Positions 18,620 through 27,412 of a stretch of 47,176 nucleotides of DNA are shown here, one piece after another. The position numbers were made by a program, and so were the translations under genes. The stretch lies in NCBI RefSeq assembly GCF_028823535.1, contig NZ_JAQIYM010000088.1, positions 1 through 47,176 of the forward strand, in the 5' to 3' direction. Each line of letters opens with the position of its first letter. Position 1 is the first letter of the stretch. Origin of the DNA: Pseudomonas serbica. Lineage in GTDB: Bacteria; Pseudomonadota; Gammaproteobacteria; Pseudomonadales; Pseudomonadaceae. The notes below the pieces were generated by a model. It did not search any database and was not told where the DNA came from. It saw only the letters and a program-made list of their open reading frames with translations.

Positions 18620-20257
18620 TCAAACGCTGACCGGTCGTATTCGGTAGCCGCCATCAGCGAGTTTTTCCAGCGGGCTGGCCGCCGCCAGCAACTGCCGCGT
18701 ATAGGGGTGCTGTGGAGAGTCGAAGACCTGGTCGCGCCCGCCGACTTCCACCACTTCGCCCTGGTGCATCACCGCCACCCGGTGGGCAATTCGCTCAACG
18801 GCCGCCAGGTCATGTGAGATGAACAAACAGGCAAAGCCGTACTGCGCCTGCAAGCGCTCGAACAGTTCGAGAATCTGCTTCTGGATGGTCATGTCCAGCG
18901 CGGAGATCGGTTCGTCGGCGATCACCAGTTGCGGATGGCGCACCAGGGCACGGCCAATGGCGACACGCTGGCGCTGGCCGCCCGACAGTTGATGGGGAAA
19001 CCGATCGACGAACTGCTCGCCCAGGCCCACGTCGCGCAATGTCTGTGCGACCCGCTCACTGAGTTGGACGGTGTTCAGGCCCGGCTCATGACGCAAAGGC
19101 TCGGCCAGGATCTCGCCGATTTTCATCCGCGGATTGAGCGACGAATACGGGTCCTGGAAGATCATCTGGCATTGCAGCCGATGAGTTCGGTTGGCGGCCT
19201 TGAGAATGTCCACGCCCTTGAAGCGGATCGCACCGGCACAGGGTTTGATCAAGCCCACCAGCGAACGGCCAAGGGTGGTCTTGCCCGAGCCGCTGCCGCC
19301 CACCAGCGCCAGGGTTTCCCCCGGCGAAATGGCCAGGCTGGCCGAATGCACCACGCGCTTGTACTGGCGTTTGCCCCAGAACGATGGCGGCCCGGGATGC
19401 TCGATGCACACCTGATCGACTTCCACCAAAGGACCGTTGCTCGCCGGCAGCGCCGCCAGCTGGCCCCGCCGGGGCAAGGCTTCCAGCAACTGCCGGGTGT
19501 ACTCGGCCTTCGGCGCCAGGAGGATGTCATTGATTGTGCCCTGCTCCACCGACTTGCCGTGACGCATCACCACCACTTTATGGGCATAGCGCGCCACCAG
19601 CGACAGGTCATGGCTGATGAACAGGATCGCCGTGCCCTGTTCGCGGGTCAGCTCCAGCATCAGCTCGATCACGTCCAGTTGGGCCAGGCAATCGAGCGCG
19701 GTGGTCGGCTCATCGGCGATCAGCAGCGCCGGACGCAACAGCATCACCGACGCCAGCATGATCCGTTGGCGCATGCCACCGGAGAACTGATGCGGATAGG
19801 CTTGCAGGCAGCGCTCGGCGTCCTTGATGCCGATGCGCCGCAACATGGTCAGGCAACGCTCGCGGATTTGCCCGGCGTCCAGGTCGGTATGCAGTTGCAG
19901 CGCTTCGCTCATCTGCTGGCCGATCTTCAACGCCGGATTGAGTGACACCATCGGCTCCTGGAACACCATGCCGATGCTCGCACCACGTATGGCCCGCAAC
20001 CCGGCGGTGTCTGTGGTCACCAGGTCGCGGCCCTGGAAATCCAGGCGACCGCCGCAGACTTGCATCGGTGGCGGCAACAAGCCGATCGCTGCCCGGGCGG
20101 CCATGGTCTTGCCGCTGCCGGACTCGCCGACCAGTGCGACGATCTCGCCAGGTGCGACACTGAAACTCAGGTCATCGACCGCCAGTGGGCCATCGTCGCC
20201 CACGCGGATCTTCAGGTTTTCCACGCTCAACAACAGATTGGTGGATGGCATGCTCAT
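18620..20257 (-). CDS. Fused dual ATP-binding protein of peptide-type ABC importer
   Basis: A 545-residue protein carrying two complete ABC ATPase domains. Domain 1 has Walker A GESGSGKT (44-51), signature FSGGMRQR and Walker B LLIADEPTTALD. Domain 2 has Walker A GGSGSGKTT, signature LSGGQRQR and Walker B LVIADEPISALD. Both are DppD/DppF-like, so one polypeptide replaces the usual pair, as in GsiA or YejF. Its start codon overlaps the upstream permease stop (ATGA, 20254-20257). It powers uptake of an oligopeptide, glutathione-like or similar solute. The ATG at 20257 is followed by a second in-frame ATG at 20251, and either could serve. Confidence 0.92.
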   Translation of the reverse strand: MSMPSTNLLLSVENLKIRVGDDGPLAVDDLSFSVAPGEIVALVGESGSGKTMAARAAIGLLPPPMQVCGGRLDFQGRDLVTTDTAGLRAIRGASIGMVFQEPMVSLNPALKIGQQMSEALQLHTDLDAGQIRERCLTMLRRIGIKDAERCLQAYPHQFSGGMRQRIMLASVMLLRPALLIADEPTTALDCLAQLDVIELMLELTREQGTAILFISHDLSLVARYAHKVVVMRHGKSVEQGTINDILLAPKAEYTRQLLEALPRRGQLAALPASNGPLVEVDQVCIEHPGPPSFWGKRQYKRVVHSASLAISPGETLALVGGSGSGKTTLGRSLVGLIKPCAGAIRFKGVDILKAANRTHRLQCQMIFQDPYSSLNPRMKIGEILAEPLRHEPGLNTVQLSERVAQTLRDVGLGEQFVDRFPHQLSGGQRQRVAIGRALVRHPQLVIADEPISALDMTIQKQILELFERLQAQYGFACLFISHDLAAVERIAHRVAVMHQGEVVEVGGRDQVFDSPQHPYTRQLLAAASPLEKLADGGYRIRPVSV

Positions 20258-21129
20258 TTCCTCATCCGCGGGTCGAGACGATCGCGCAGGGCATCGCCGA
20301 ACAGATTGATGGCCAACAGCGCCAGGCAGATGAACAGCCCCGGGAAGATCCCCAGCCAGCTGGCCGATGCGATGTAGGGCCGGCTGCTGGCAAGCATGTT
20401 GCCCCAGGTCGCGGCGGGTGGCGGCACACCCAGGCCAAGGAAGCTCAGGGCGCTTTCCGAGAGCAGGGCCCAGCCGAACATGCTGGTGGCCAGCACACAG
20501 AGCGGCGCCAGACAGTTCGGCGCGATATGCCGCAGCATCGTGTACAGCTCAGAGTTGCCGATGACCCGCGATGCTTCGATGTATTCCAGTTCGCGCAACG
20601 ACAACACCGTACCGCGTACCACGCGCACCACCGATGGCGTGTAGGCGATGCCCAGGGCGAGGACGATCCCGTATTTGCTCGCACCAATGATCGCCATGAT
20701 GCCCAGGGCCATGAGAATCCCGGGAAATGCCAGCAACGCGTCGTTGAACATCATCAGCAAACGGTCGGTCCAGCCGCGCAGGTAACCGGCGAGCATGCCG
20801 ATCAGGGTGCCGGCAACCACCGCGACCGTGACGGTCAGCAGGCTGATCCACAGGCTGGTGCGAGCGCCGATCAACAACCGGCTGAACACATCGCGACCAA
20901 ACTCATCGGTGCCCAGCCAATGCATCGCGGACGGCCCTTGCAGACGCGACAACAGATCGATGCGCAGCGGGTCGAACGGTGTCCAGACCAGACCGAGCAA
21001 GGCCAGGCCAATCAGCACCAGCAACAGGCTGCCACCGATCATTGCGTTGGCCGCAGGCCACGCCCGGCGTCGCTTGGCAGGTGGGCTCGCCACGCCGACG
21101 AAGGGCGCCACAGGGATATTCGAACTCAT
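20254..21129 (-). CDS. ABC importer permease, DppC-like
   Basis: A 291-residue inner-membrane permease with an N-terminal helix (about 30-50) and a BPD_transp_1 core of about five more helices. The LGTDEFGRDVFSRLLIGARTSL segment and the EAA-type loop (EYIEASRVIGNSELYTMLRHI) are characteristic of DppC/OppC. Start ATG 21129 overlaps the stop of the DppB-like gene (ATGA, 21126-21129), giving tight translational coupling. An extended frame reaching 21387 has no family similarity. It pairs with the DppB-like protein to form the channel. Confidence 0.92.
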   Translation of the reverse strand: MSSNIPVAPFVGVASPPAKRRRAWPAANAMIGGSLLLVLIGLALLGLVWTPFDPLRIDLLSRLQGPSAMHWLGTDEFGRDVFSRLLIGARTSLWISLLTVTVAVVAGTLIGMLAGYLRGWTDRLLMMFNDALLAFPGILMALGIMAIIGASKYGIVLALGIAYTPSVVRVVRGTVLSLRELEYIEASRVIGNSELYTMLRHIAPNCLAPLCVLATSMFGWALLSESALSFLGLGVPPPAATWGNMLASSRPYIASASWLGIFPGLFICLALLAINLFGDALRDRLDPRMRK

Positions 21130-22067
21130 AACTTCACCCTTGGATCGAACAGTGGGTAGAGCAGATCCACACAAAGGTTGACCAGCACATAGATGAAGGT
21201 GATCAGCAGCAGGCACCCCTGCAGCACCGGGTAGTCGCGGGCGAAAATCGCATCCACCATCAGCCGGCCGATGCCTGGCAGGGTGAACACGGTTTCCAGC
21301 ACCGCAATCCCGCCCAACAGGTTGCCGAGGATCAGCCCCACCAGGGTCCAGGTCGGCGCAAAGGCATTGGGCAAGGCATGGCGCCACAACACCGCCCGTT
21401 CGGACAGCCCCTTGGCCCGGGCATGGGCGATGTATTCCAGGCGCAACACCTCAATGGTGCTGGCCCGGGCCATGCGGGTAATCGCACCCAGTTCCACCAG
21501 CGTCAGGGTGATCACCGGCAGCACCAGGAAGCTCATGGCTTGCCATGGCGCCTGGGCAAAGCTCACGTAACCCACCACCGGCAGCCAGCCGAGCTTGATG
21601 CCAAAGGCATGCAGCAACAGCAGGCCGAGCCAGAAGCTGGGAATCGACAACAGCAACGTCGCGGTGGTCACCAGCCCCAGGTCCAGGGCGCTGTTCTGTT
21701 TCCAGGCGGCGATCAGCCCGACCGGCACCGCAATCAGCGTGGCCAGGAACACCGCCATCAGCACGATGATGGCGCTGACGCTGAAGCGCTCCAGAATCAG
21801 TGGCAACACCGCTTGTCTGGTGCTGATGGAGAAACCCAGGTCACCACTGAGCACGGCCTTGAACCAGATCAGGAACTGGGTCACCAACGAATGGTCCAGG
21901 CCCAGACTGCCGCGCATCTCGGCCAGGCTCTGCGGGTCGGCCATGTCGCCGAGCATCAACAGCGCCGGATCGCCGGGAATCAGGCGGATCAACGCAAACA
22001 CCATCACCGAAATCAGCAACAGGGTCGGTATCGCCATCCCGAGTTTTTGCAGGATAAAACGCAACAT
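21126..22067 (-). CDS. ABC importer permease, DppB-like
   Basis: A 313-residue inner-membrane permease. It opens with MLRFILQKLGMAIPTLLLISVMV, then LIRLIPGDPALLMLG, the standard DppB/OppB start. The EAA loop (LEYIAHARAKGLSERAVLWRHALPNA) contacts the ATPase. The ATG at 22067 lies 14 bp after the binding-protein stop; an upstream in-frame ATG at 22109 would overlap that gene without similarity. Second gene of the import operon. Confidence 0.92.
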   Translation of the reverse strand: MLRFILQKLGMAIPTLLLISVMVFALIRLIPGDPALLMLGDMADPQSLAEMRGSLGLDHSLVTQFLIWFKAVLSGDLGFSISTRQAVLPLILERFSVSAIIVLMAVFLATLIAVPVGLIAAWKQNSALDLGLVTTATLLLSIPSFWLGLLLLHAFGIKLGWLPVVGYVSFAQAPWQAMSFLVLPVITLTLVELGAITRMARASTIEVLRLEYIAHARAKGLSERAVLWRHALPNAFAPTWTLVGLILGNLLGGIAVLETVFTLPGIGRLMVDAIFARDYPVLQGCLLLITFIYVLVNLCVDLLYPLFDPRVKL

Positions 22068-22081
22068 GATCAGGCTCCGCG

Positions 22082-23656
22082 TTACTGGGCTGCGAGGCTG
22101 ACGCCCCACAGTCGCGGCTTGGCCACCGGCCAGGAGTGGTAACCACGGACGCTGTCGCGCAGCCCACCGATGATGGTGCCGTTGTAGATGATCACCATCG
22201 GCGTGTCCTCGATCATCATGCGGTGCAACTGATCGAACAGCGCCTGGCGCTTACCGGTATCGCTCTGGCGCACCGCATCACGCAGCAATGCCTGGGCTTG
22301 CGGGTTATCCCAGACTTTACGCGGTTCCTTGGTCTTGTCGCCCATCAGCGAATCGAAGCCCAGCGCCGGGTCCAGGCGCGAGGAATAGGAGAACGACATC
22401 ATCTGGTAGTTACCGCTCTGGTAACGCTCCAGTTGCGTACCCCACTCCAGGGTTTCCATCTCGATGTTCAAGCCGGTGGCCTGGGCCATGGCCTGGCTCA
22501 ACACGCCCATGTCGAACATCTGCTGATAACGTTTGTTGACGATCATCTTGATCGGCTGGCCGTGGTAACCGGCCTCCTTCAACAGGCGCTGGGCCTCCTG
22601 CGGGTCGTACTGGTAGCCCTGTTTCGCTGTGGTGTCGTAGAAGGCGCTGGTTTGCGGAATCGCCGAGTTGTTGGGCTCGGACAAGCCGTTGGACAAGGCA
22701 GTGACCATTTGCCCGTAATCCAGCGAATGGGCGATGGCCTGGCGGATGCGCACGTCCTTGAGCAAGGGGTCGTTGGTCTGGAACAGCAGGCCGCAGATCG
22801 CCATGATCGGGCTGACCGACACCTGGATACCCGGCTGTGTCTTGAGTTCCTGGGCGTCGCTGGCGGTCACGTCCGGAAGCAGGTCGACGTTGTTCGACAA
22901 CAGGGCCGCCTTGGCCGAGGACGCATCGGGAATGATCATGAAGCGCACGGTGTCGACCAGCGCCTGCTTCTTGCCGGTGAATCCATCCGGACCGGCATCG
23001 TCACGGGCGCTGTAATCCTTGAAGCGCGCCAACTCCACCGACTGGCCGGGCTTCCATTGCGCGAGGGTGAACGGACCGGTGCCGATCGGCGCCTTCCAGC
23101 GCCCGTCCGCCGCGACCGAGTCCGGATGCAGGATGCCGCCACCGCCGCAATCGGGCCGGGCCATGGACGCCAGGAACAGACCGCTGGGCTGGTCGAGCTC
23201 GAACACCACGGTGAGCGGGTCCGGGGTGGTGATGCGGGTGATCTTCGCCCCGCCGCGACCATCGAACTCCGCCAGGCAGCGCCACTGCGTCTGCGGGTTG
23301 AGGTAGTGCGACCAGGTCCACTTGACGTCGGCGGCGGTCAAGGTCGCGCCGTTGTGAAAGCGCACCCCTTCGCGCAGTTTGAAGGTGTAGGTCAGGCCAT
23401 CGTCGGAAACCTGGACCTCCCTGGCCAGCAGCGGGCCGACGGACGCATCCTCACGATGGGCCACCAGGCCTTCGACGATGTGCAGCATGACGGTATCAGT
23501 ATTTTCGTCGCGGTTGACGCCGGGCTCGGTGCTGCGGATGTCGGCATTGAGGCCCACACGCAACAGAGTGTCGGCCTGGGCCATGGCGGCACCGAGCGCG
23601 ACCACGCCGAGCGCTTGCAGGGTGACGCAAAGAGATCTGTTCAGTAAGCGATTCAC
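22082..23656 (-). CDS. Extracytoplasmic binding protein of peptide-type ABC importer (SBP_bac_5)
   Basis: A 524-residue periplasmic protein of the DppA/OppA/NikA family. A Sec signal ends near AMAQA|D, then DTLLRVGLNADIRSTEPGVNRDENT is the family opening, and LREGVRFHNGATLTAADVKWTW is the usual central motif. Members bind di- or oligopeptides, nickel complexes, glutathione or opines. It is the first gene of the operon (binding protein, DppB, DppC, fused ATPase, then the porin). A 14-bp perfect inverted repeat about 80 bases upstream may be its operator. The ligand is unknown; the nearby aminotransferase and hydrolase genes make a small peptide-like or amide compound plausible. Confidence 0.9.
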   Translation of the reverse strand: MNRLLNRSLCVTLQALGVVALGAAMAQADTLLRVGLNADIRSTEPGVNRDENTDTVMLHIVEGLVAHREDASVGPLLAREVQVSDDGLTYTFKLREGVRFHNGATLTAADVKWTWSHYLNPQTQWRCLAEFDGRGGAKITRITTPDPLTVVFELDQPSGLFLASMARPDCGGGGILHPDSVAADGRWKAPIGTGPFTLAQWKPGQSVELARFKDYSARDDAGPDGFTGKKQALVDTVRFMIIPDASSAKAALLSNNVDLLPDVTASDAQELKTQPGIQVSVSPIMAICGLLFQTNDPLLKDVRIRQAIAHSLDYGQMVTALSNGLSEPNNSAIPQTSAFYDTTAKQGYQYDPQEAQRLLKEAGYHGQPIKMIVNKRYQQMFDMGVLSQAMAQATGLNIEMETLEWGTQLERYQSGNYQMMSFSYSSRLDPALGFDSLMGDKTKEPRKVWDNPQAQALLRDAVRQSDTGKRQALFDQLHRMMIEDTPMVIIYNGTIIGGLRDSVRGYHSWPVAKPRLWGVSLAAQ

Positions 23657-23737
23657 GGGAGATGTTCTCCTTCGCTGAAAGGTCCGGCCAGGGGCAGAGC
23701 CGGTTTCAACCTGTGTTTATGTCGTTTTTGTTATGGC

Positions 23738-23751
23738 CTGACCTTGGTCAG
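23738..23751. promoter_or_regulatory. Candidate operator upstream of importer operon
   Basis: CTGACC-TT-GGTCAG is a perfect 6+6 inverted repeat with a two-base centre, 82 bases before the binding-protein start codon. The TGACC/GGTCA half-sites resemble those recognised by several GntR/FCD regulators. The same motif is not found beside the GntR gene at 15447, so the cognate regulator is uncertain. Confidence 0.4.
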
Positions 23752-23902
23752 CGCCGCATGCGATTGTGTTTTTTTAAATTCGCACGGACATATTCACAGC
23801 ATGAAGATCGCATTGCAATGTTTTTTTCACCACATAAAAACATTGGTTTGTTTTTCGGTCGAACAGTGATCCTCCGGAAAATACTGTTGTCAGGGCAGAC
23901 GC

Positions 23903-23975
23903 CATCGCGAGCAGGCTCGCTCCCACAGTGGTCCGGCGTACACCAGACAATGTGGGAGCGAGCCTGCTCGCGATG
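23903..23975. repeat. REPIN after chemoreceptor gene
   Basis: Perfect 25-bp arms at 23903-23927 (from CATCGCGAGCAGGCTCGCTC) and 23951-23975 flank a 23-base spacer. It lies 35 bases past the stop of the minus-strand chemoreceptor gene. Confidence 0.9.
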
Positions 23976-24010
23976 AGGCCCTCAAAGGCAGCGAAAAATG
24001 CAGGGAGGTA

Positions 24011-25624
24011 TCAAAGCCGAAAACGATCCACCGACTGCGACAACTGCCCCGCCAGGCTCGACAGCTCATCGGTGGTCGAAGCCGTCTGCCCGATCACCTT
24101 GCTGTTGCCTTCGGACATGCCGGCAATCATCTCCACCTGATGGGCGATTTCATTGCTGGCCAGGCTCTGCTCGCCGATAGTGCGGCTGATGTCGTTGACC
24201 AGTTGCGTGGTGTTGAGCGTGGCCTCGAGGATCTCCCGGATGGCGCGCTCGACGTCGGCGGTCACGGCCATGCCCTTGTCGACCTGGGCGACGCCCTCCT
24301 CCATGCTGATCACCGCCTCGCGGGTGCTCTGCTGGATGCGCGAGACCATGCCGGCGATTTCCTGGGTCGAAGCGCTGGTGCGGCCTGCCAGGCTGCGCAC
24401 CTCGTCGGCCACCACGGCAAAACCACGCCCCTGCTCCCCGGCGCGGGCGGCCTCGATGGCAGCGTTGAGCGCCAGCAGGTTGGTCTGGTCGGCGATGCCC
24501 TTGATCACCTGGATGATGCTGAAGATCCCTTCGGATTCCTTGTCCAGCGTGCGAATCACCTGCGCCGACTGCTGCGCCGAACGGGCGATGCCGTCCATGT
24601 CGTTGACCACCTGATGGATCACCCGTCCGCCATCCTTGGCCAGCGCCTCGGCCTGGTTGGCCATGTCCAGCGCCCGCCCGGCATGGCGGGTGATTTCCTC
24701 GATGCTCGCGGTCATTTCGCTGGCGGCGGCGGCCATGGTGCTGGCGGCAGCGCTTTGCTGCTGGCTGCTGCCGGCCACTTCGTGACAGCCATTGCTCAGG
24801 CGCGTGCTCATGCCGCTGACGCCATGGGCATTGGTGCGCACCGCTTCGATCATGCCGCGCAAATCACGCTGCATGGTCGCCAGGCTGCGAATCAACAAGC
24901 TGGCTTCGTCGGTGCGGGTCGGCTCGACAATGGGCTCGCTCAAGTTGCCATGGGCGATGCTCTCGGCAATGCGGCTGGCCGTGCGCAACGGCCCCATGAT
25001 GCTCAGGATCACCCAACGTCCCTGGGCCAGCAGCAACAACAGGCTGACGATGAGCACCGCGCCCAGGGCCAGGTTGGCATTACTGAGCGCCTGGCGGGTG
25101 CCTGCGCTGGTCTGTTGGGTGTTGCTTTCAATCAGCTCGCTGAGGCCGGCCATCTGGTCTTCCAGTTGGCTGAACACGCTGTTGAAAGTGCCGAGTTCTT
25201 TTTGCGCGGCCTCGGGATTTTCCAGGGCCATACCAGCAATGCGCTCGGCCGTACCGATGTAAGTGTCGAGGCTGGGCTTGATCTTGTTCAGCGCGGTCTT
25301 GAGGGTGTCGTTGACCGGCAGCTCGAGGTTGTCGCCAAGCACTTGCCGAAAGTGCGCCGCGTGCTCTTCGATGGACGTGCGCACCTCGGCCTTGCTGCTG
25401 GTGCTTTTACCCAGCCCGACCAACATCGCCGACAACACGTCGGCGCGCAACGCGTCGTGCATCATGTCGGCTTCCATGTGGTTGCGCAGCACGCTCATGC
25501 CAACCTCGTTGTCCTGCACCGCATCCGCCATCCGGGCAGTCCCCAGGTAGCCGACCAGGCCCATGATCAACGCGGTGAGCAACCCCGTCCCGATCAGCAA
25601 CAGTAAACGCAGTTTTATGGACAC
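24011..25624 (-). CDS. Methyl-accepting chemotaxis protein
   Basis: A 537-residue inner-membrane chemoreceptor. TM1 is residues about 5-27, a periplasmic four-helix-type sensor domain spans about 30-182, TM2 184-207, HAMP about 205-258, and the rest is the signalling coiled coil. The conserved hairpin tip (IADQTNLLALNAAIEAARAGEQGRGFAVVADEVRSLA, given here in parts) identifies it beyond doubt. The C-terminus ends SVDRFRL with no CheR-tethering pentapeptide. The start is a GTG at 25624: AGAGGAA sits eight bases upstream and TM1 begins at once, whereas upstream in-frame ATGs add residues unlike any receptor. The ligand is unknown. It could sense the nutrient imported by the neighbouring operon, but no link is visible. 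Confidence 0.92.
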   Translation of the reverse strand: MSIKLRLLLLIGTGLLTALIMGLVGYLGTARMADAVQDNEVGMSVLRNHMEADMMHDALRADVLSAMLVGLGKSTSSKAEVRTSIEEHAAHFRQVLGDNLELPVNDTLKTALNKIKPSLDTYIGTAERIAGMALENPEAAQKELGTFNSVFSQLEDQMAGLSELIESNTQQTSAGTRQALSNANLALGAVLIVSLLLLLAQGRWVILSIMGPLRTASRIAESIAHGNLSEPIVEPTRTDEASLLIRSLATMQRDLRGMIEAVRTNAHGVSGMSTRLSNGCHEVAGSSQQQSAAASTMAAAASEMTASIEEITRHAGRALDMANQAEALAKDGGRVIHQVVNDMDGIARSAQQSAQVIRTLDKESEGIFSIIQVIKGIADQTNLLALNAAIEAARAGEQGRGFAVVADEVRSLAGRTSASTQEIAGMVSRIQQSTREAVISMEEGVAQVDKGMAVTADVERAIREILEATLNTTQLVNDISRTIGEQSLASNEIAHQVEMIAGMSEGNSKVIGQTASTTDELSSLAGQLSQSVDRFRL

Positions 25625-26043
25625 GCTGTGGTTCCTCTTCTGGCACGTATGTCGTTGGCCGACGGCCACCGCGAATTGGGCATCTGAAGAGGTTATCGAC
25701 GGGTCCTGGCGCGAATTGAAGGCTATCGCCACTGATTGTGGTTTTTTCGACATGCGGTAGGTAACGCGGCTTTTTCTGCAGAATTGCGCAGGGAAACCAG
25801 CAGCAGGCTGACGCATGCGCCAGCGACCGCTAGCGCCATATCCCTTTATGAATCCCAAGGGTCGTTTTGCGCGCCGACGAAGGCTTTTGCCCTTGGATTC
25901 AAAATCCCGTACCGGCTTTTAATTCGAGATGCCTCCCCGTCACAAGTTCGCTTTTTTCCTTTGCGACATGCTAGGTTGTACGATGACCGATGAGTCGCTC
26001 TGTTTTTCCTCGGTCCGAGGCCCCACAACAACAAGGAAACATC
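25625..26043. other. Intergenic region between chemoreceptor and NTF2-like gene
   Basis: The divergent genes leave 419 bp that must hold both promoters. The segment 25840-25990 is relatively AT-rich (for example GGCTTTTAATTCGAG near 25914). I see no convincing repeat, operator or small gene in it. Confidence 0.4.
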
Positions 26044-26475
26044 ATGAAAAAAGCAAAGGTCCTGCTTGGATTTCTGTGCCTGTTCAGCGGCTACGTTGCC
26101 GCCACACCGGCTTCCGGGGACAAGGACGTGGCGCAAGCCGTCGACCACCTGACCCAGGCCATGCTGCACAAGGACATTCCGGAACTGAACGCGTTGACGG
26201 CGGAAAACCTCACCTACGGCCACTCCAGCGGCAAGATCCAGGACAAGAAAGCCTTCATCGCCGACATCGAAACCGGCAAAAGCACCTTCAAGACCCTTGA
26301 GATGCAGAACCAGACCATCACCGTTTCCGGCGATGTCGCGCTGGTGCGCCACCACTTCTCGGCTCAGGCCCTCAAAGGCACCGAGGTGGTCCCGACGGAA
26401 ATCGAGAATTTCCAGATCTGGCAGAAACACGACGGTAAATGGCTGCTGGTAGGACGACAGGCGTTCAAGTTCTGA
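26044..26475 (+). CDS. Secreted NTF2-like (DUF4440/SnoaL-type) protein
   Basis: A 143-residue protein with a signal peptide (MKKAKVLLGFLCLFSGYVAATPA). The mature part is an NTF2-like cone: an N-terminal helix (DVAQAVDHLTQAMLHKDIPELNALTAENLTYGHS, given by its ends here as DVAQAVDH to TYGHS), then KIQDKKAFIADIETGK and the late strands DVALVRHHF and KWLLVGRQAFKF. Proteins of this kind are often annotated as nuclear transport factor 2 family or DUF4440 and may be enzymes or binding proteins; no catalytic residue can be assigned. The ATG at 26044 follows AAGGAAAC. It is a stand-alone gene, convergent with the CBS-domain gene, with a minus-strand terminator between. Confidence 0.78.
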   Translation: MKKAKVLLGFLCLFSGYVAATPASGDKDVAQAVDHLTQAMLHKDIPELNALTAENLTYGHSSGKIQDKKAFIADIETGKSTFKTLEMQNQTITVSGDVALVRHHFSAQALKGTEVVPTEIENFQIWQKHDGKWLLVGRQAFKF

Positions 26476-26491
26476 TGTTTGGCTGATCCAG

Positions 26492-26535
26492 AAAAAAGGG
26501 GGATGAATGAGCGTCTACCCGCCCATCCGTCCCCC
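26492..26535 (-). terminator. Terminator of the nirB-nirD-CBS transcript
   Basis: GGGGGA (26498-26503) pairs with TCCCCC (26530-26535), and on the minus strand the stem is followed by six U residues (26492-26497). It lies 30 bases past the CBS gene stop. The inner part may add a few pairs (GATG/CATC). Confidence 0.6.
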
Positions 26536-26565
26536 ATCGTGTTGCCCTGATAAAAACAGCGGGTT

Positions 26566-27006
26566 TCAATGCCCGCGAATGTAATGTTCAAACTGCCGAA
26601 TCAGGTCGGCCTGCTCGACAATGGCCTCCTTGACCAGATCGCCAATCGACAGCAACCCGATCAGCTCGCCATTCTCCACCACCGGCAAATGCCGCAAATG
26701 GCTGTCAGTCATGACCGCCATGCAATGCTCGATGCTCTGTTGGCTGTCGGCCGTGATCACCGGGGAACTCATGATGGCCCTGACCGGCGTGCCGACGGAT
26801 GAACGTCCCAGCAGAACCACCTTGCGCGTATAGTCGCGCTCGCTGATCACCCCGACGACCTTGCCCTTGTCGATCACCGGCAACGCGCCGACATTCTTTT
26901 CGGCCATTTTCTTCACGGCCTCCAGCACCATGGCGTCCGGCGCGATGCTGTGCACCTGCTGGTTTTCCACGACCTTGAGCTTGAGCAACTGTGCGGCTGT
27001 CTTCAT
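26566..27006 (-). CDS. Tandem CBS-domain protein
   Basis: A 146-residue cytoplasmic protein that consists of two CBS domains (about 8-60 and 72-130). The repeating HSIAPDAMVLEAVKKMAEKNVGALPV ... VGVISERDYTRKV pattern is typical of stand-alone CBS proteins that bind AMP, ATP or NAD and signal energy state. The ATG at 27006 is preceded by AGGAGA; an upstream in-frame ATG at 27045 would overlap nirD without similarity. It starts 31 bp after the nirD stop on the same strand, so it is probably the third gene of the nitrite reductase operon, although a functional link to nitrite reduction is not established. Confidence 0.82.
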   Translation of the reverse strand: MKTAAQLLKLKVVENQQVHSIAPDAMVLEAVKKMAEKNVGALPVIDKGKVVGVISERDYTRKVVLLGRSSVGTPVRAIMSSPVITADSQQSIEHCMAVMTDSHLRHLPVVENGELIGLLSIGDLVKEAIVEQADLIRQFEHYIRGH

Positions 27007-27037
27007 GTCCGTCTCCTGCTGTGAATGGCGTGCAACG

Positions 27038-27412
27038 TCAGGCAACCCCGACTTCCACCACCCCGTCGTTCAACCGCACCGGCCAGACGCGCAAGCGCTG
27101 TTGCGGGTACTCCAGGCAACTGCCGTCCTCAAGACGGAAGTGCTGCTTGTAGATAGGCGACGCAACGACCAGGTCGCCCTTGATGCTGCCGACCAGGCCG
27201 CGGCCGATGACATTGGCCCCGGATTGCGGGTCATGGTTGTCGATGGCATAGAGGTTTTTACCCGCCATGCCCGGCAGGTAGAACAGCGCCACCTGGGCCC
27301 CGTCCAGCCACACCACCACACCTGAATCATTAACCAGGTCCTGTTGGCTGCATACCGATTGCCAGACGGCCGACGTTGCGCTTTCAACGCGTTGGGTATT
27401 GGACTGGGTCAT
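27038..27412 (-). CDS. nirD: Nitrite reductase (NADH) small subunit
   Basis: A 124-residue Rieske-fold subunit of assimilatory NADH-nitrite reductase. YAIDNHDPQSGANVIGRGLVG and ASPIYKQHFRLEDGSCLE match NirD. As in other NirD proteins the cluster-binding Cys-His pairs of true Rieske proteins are missing, so it is structural. Its ATG overlaps the nirB stop (27412). It works with NirB in the cytoplasm to reduce nitrite to ammonium. Confidence 0.92.
   Translation of the reverse strand: MTQSNTQRVESATSAVWQSVCSQQDLVNDSGVVVWLDGAQVALFYLPGMAGKNLYAIDNHDPQSGANVIGRGLVGSIKGDLVVASPIYKQHFRLEDGSCLEYPQQRLRVWPVRLNDGVVEVGVA

Larger units (their letters stand above)
23657..24010. other. Intergenic region between importer operon and chemoreceptor
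   Basis: This 354-bp gap carries the importer promoter region, with an AT-rich stretch at 23760-23860, the CTGACC dyad at 23738-23751 and a REPIN at 23903-23975. No gene is supported. Confidence 0.6.

Noticed and set aside
20185..21159. A 324-codon plus-strand frame over the permease gene
   Set aside because: Gln/His/Arg-rich antisense frame; the DppC-like gene on the other strand is certain.
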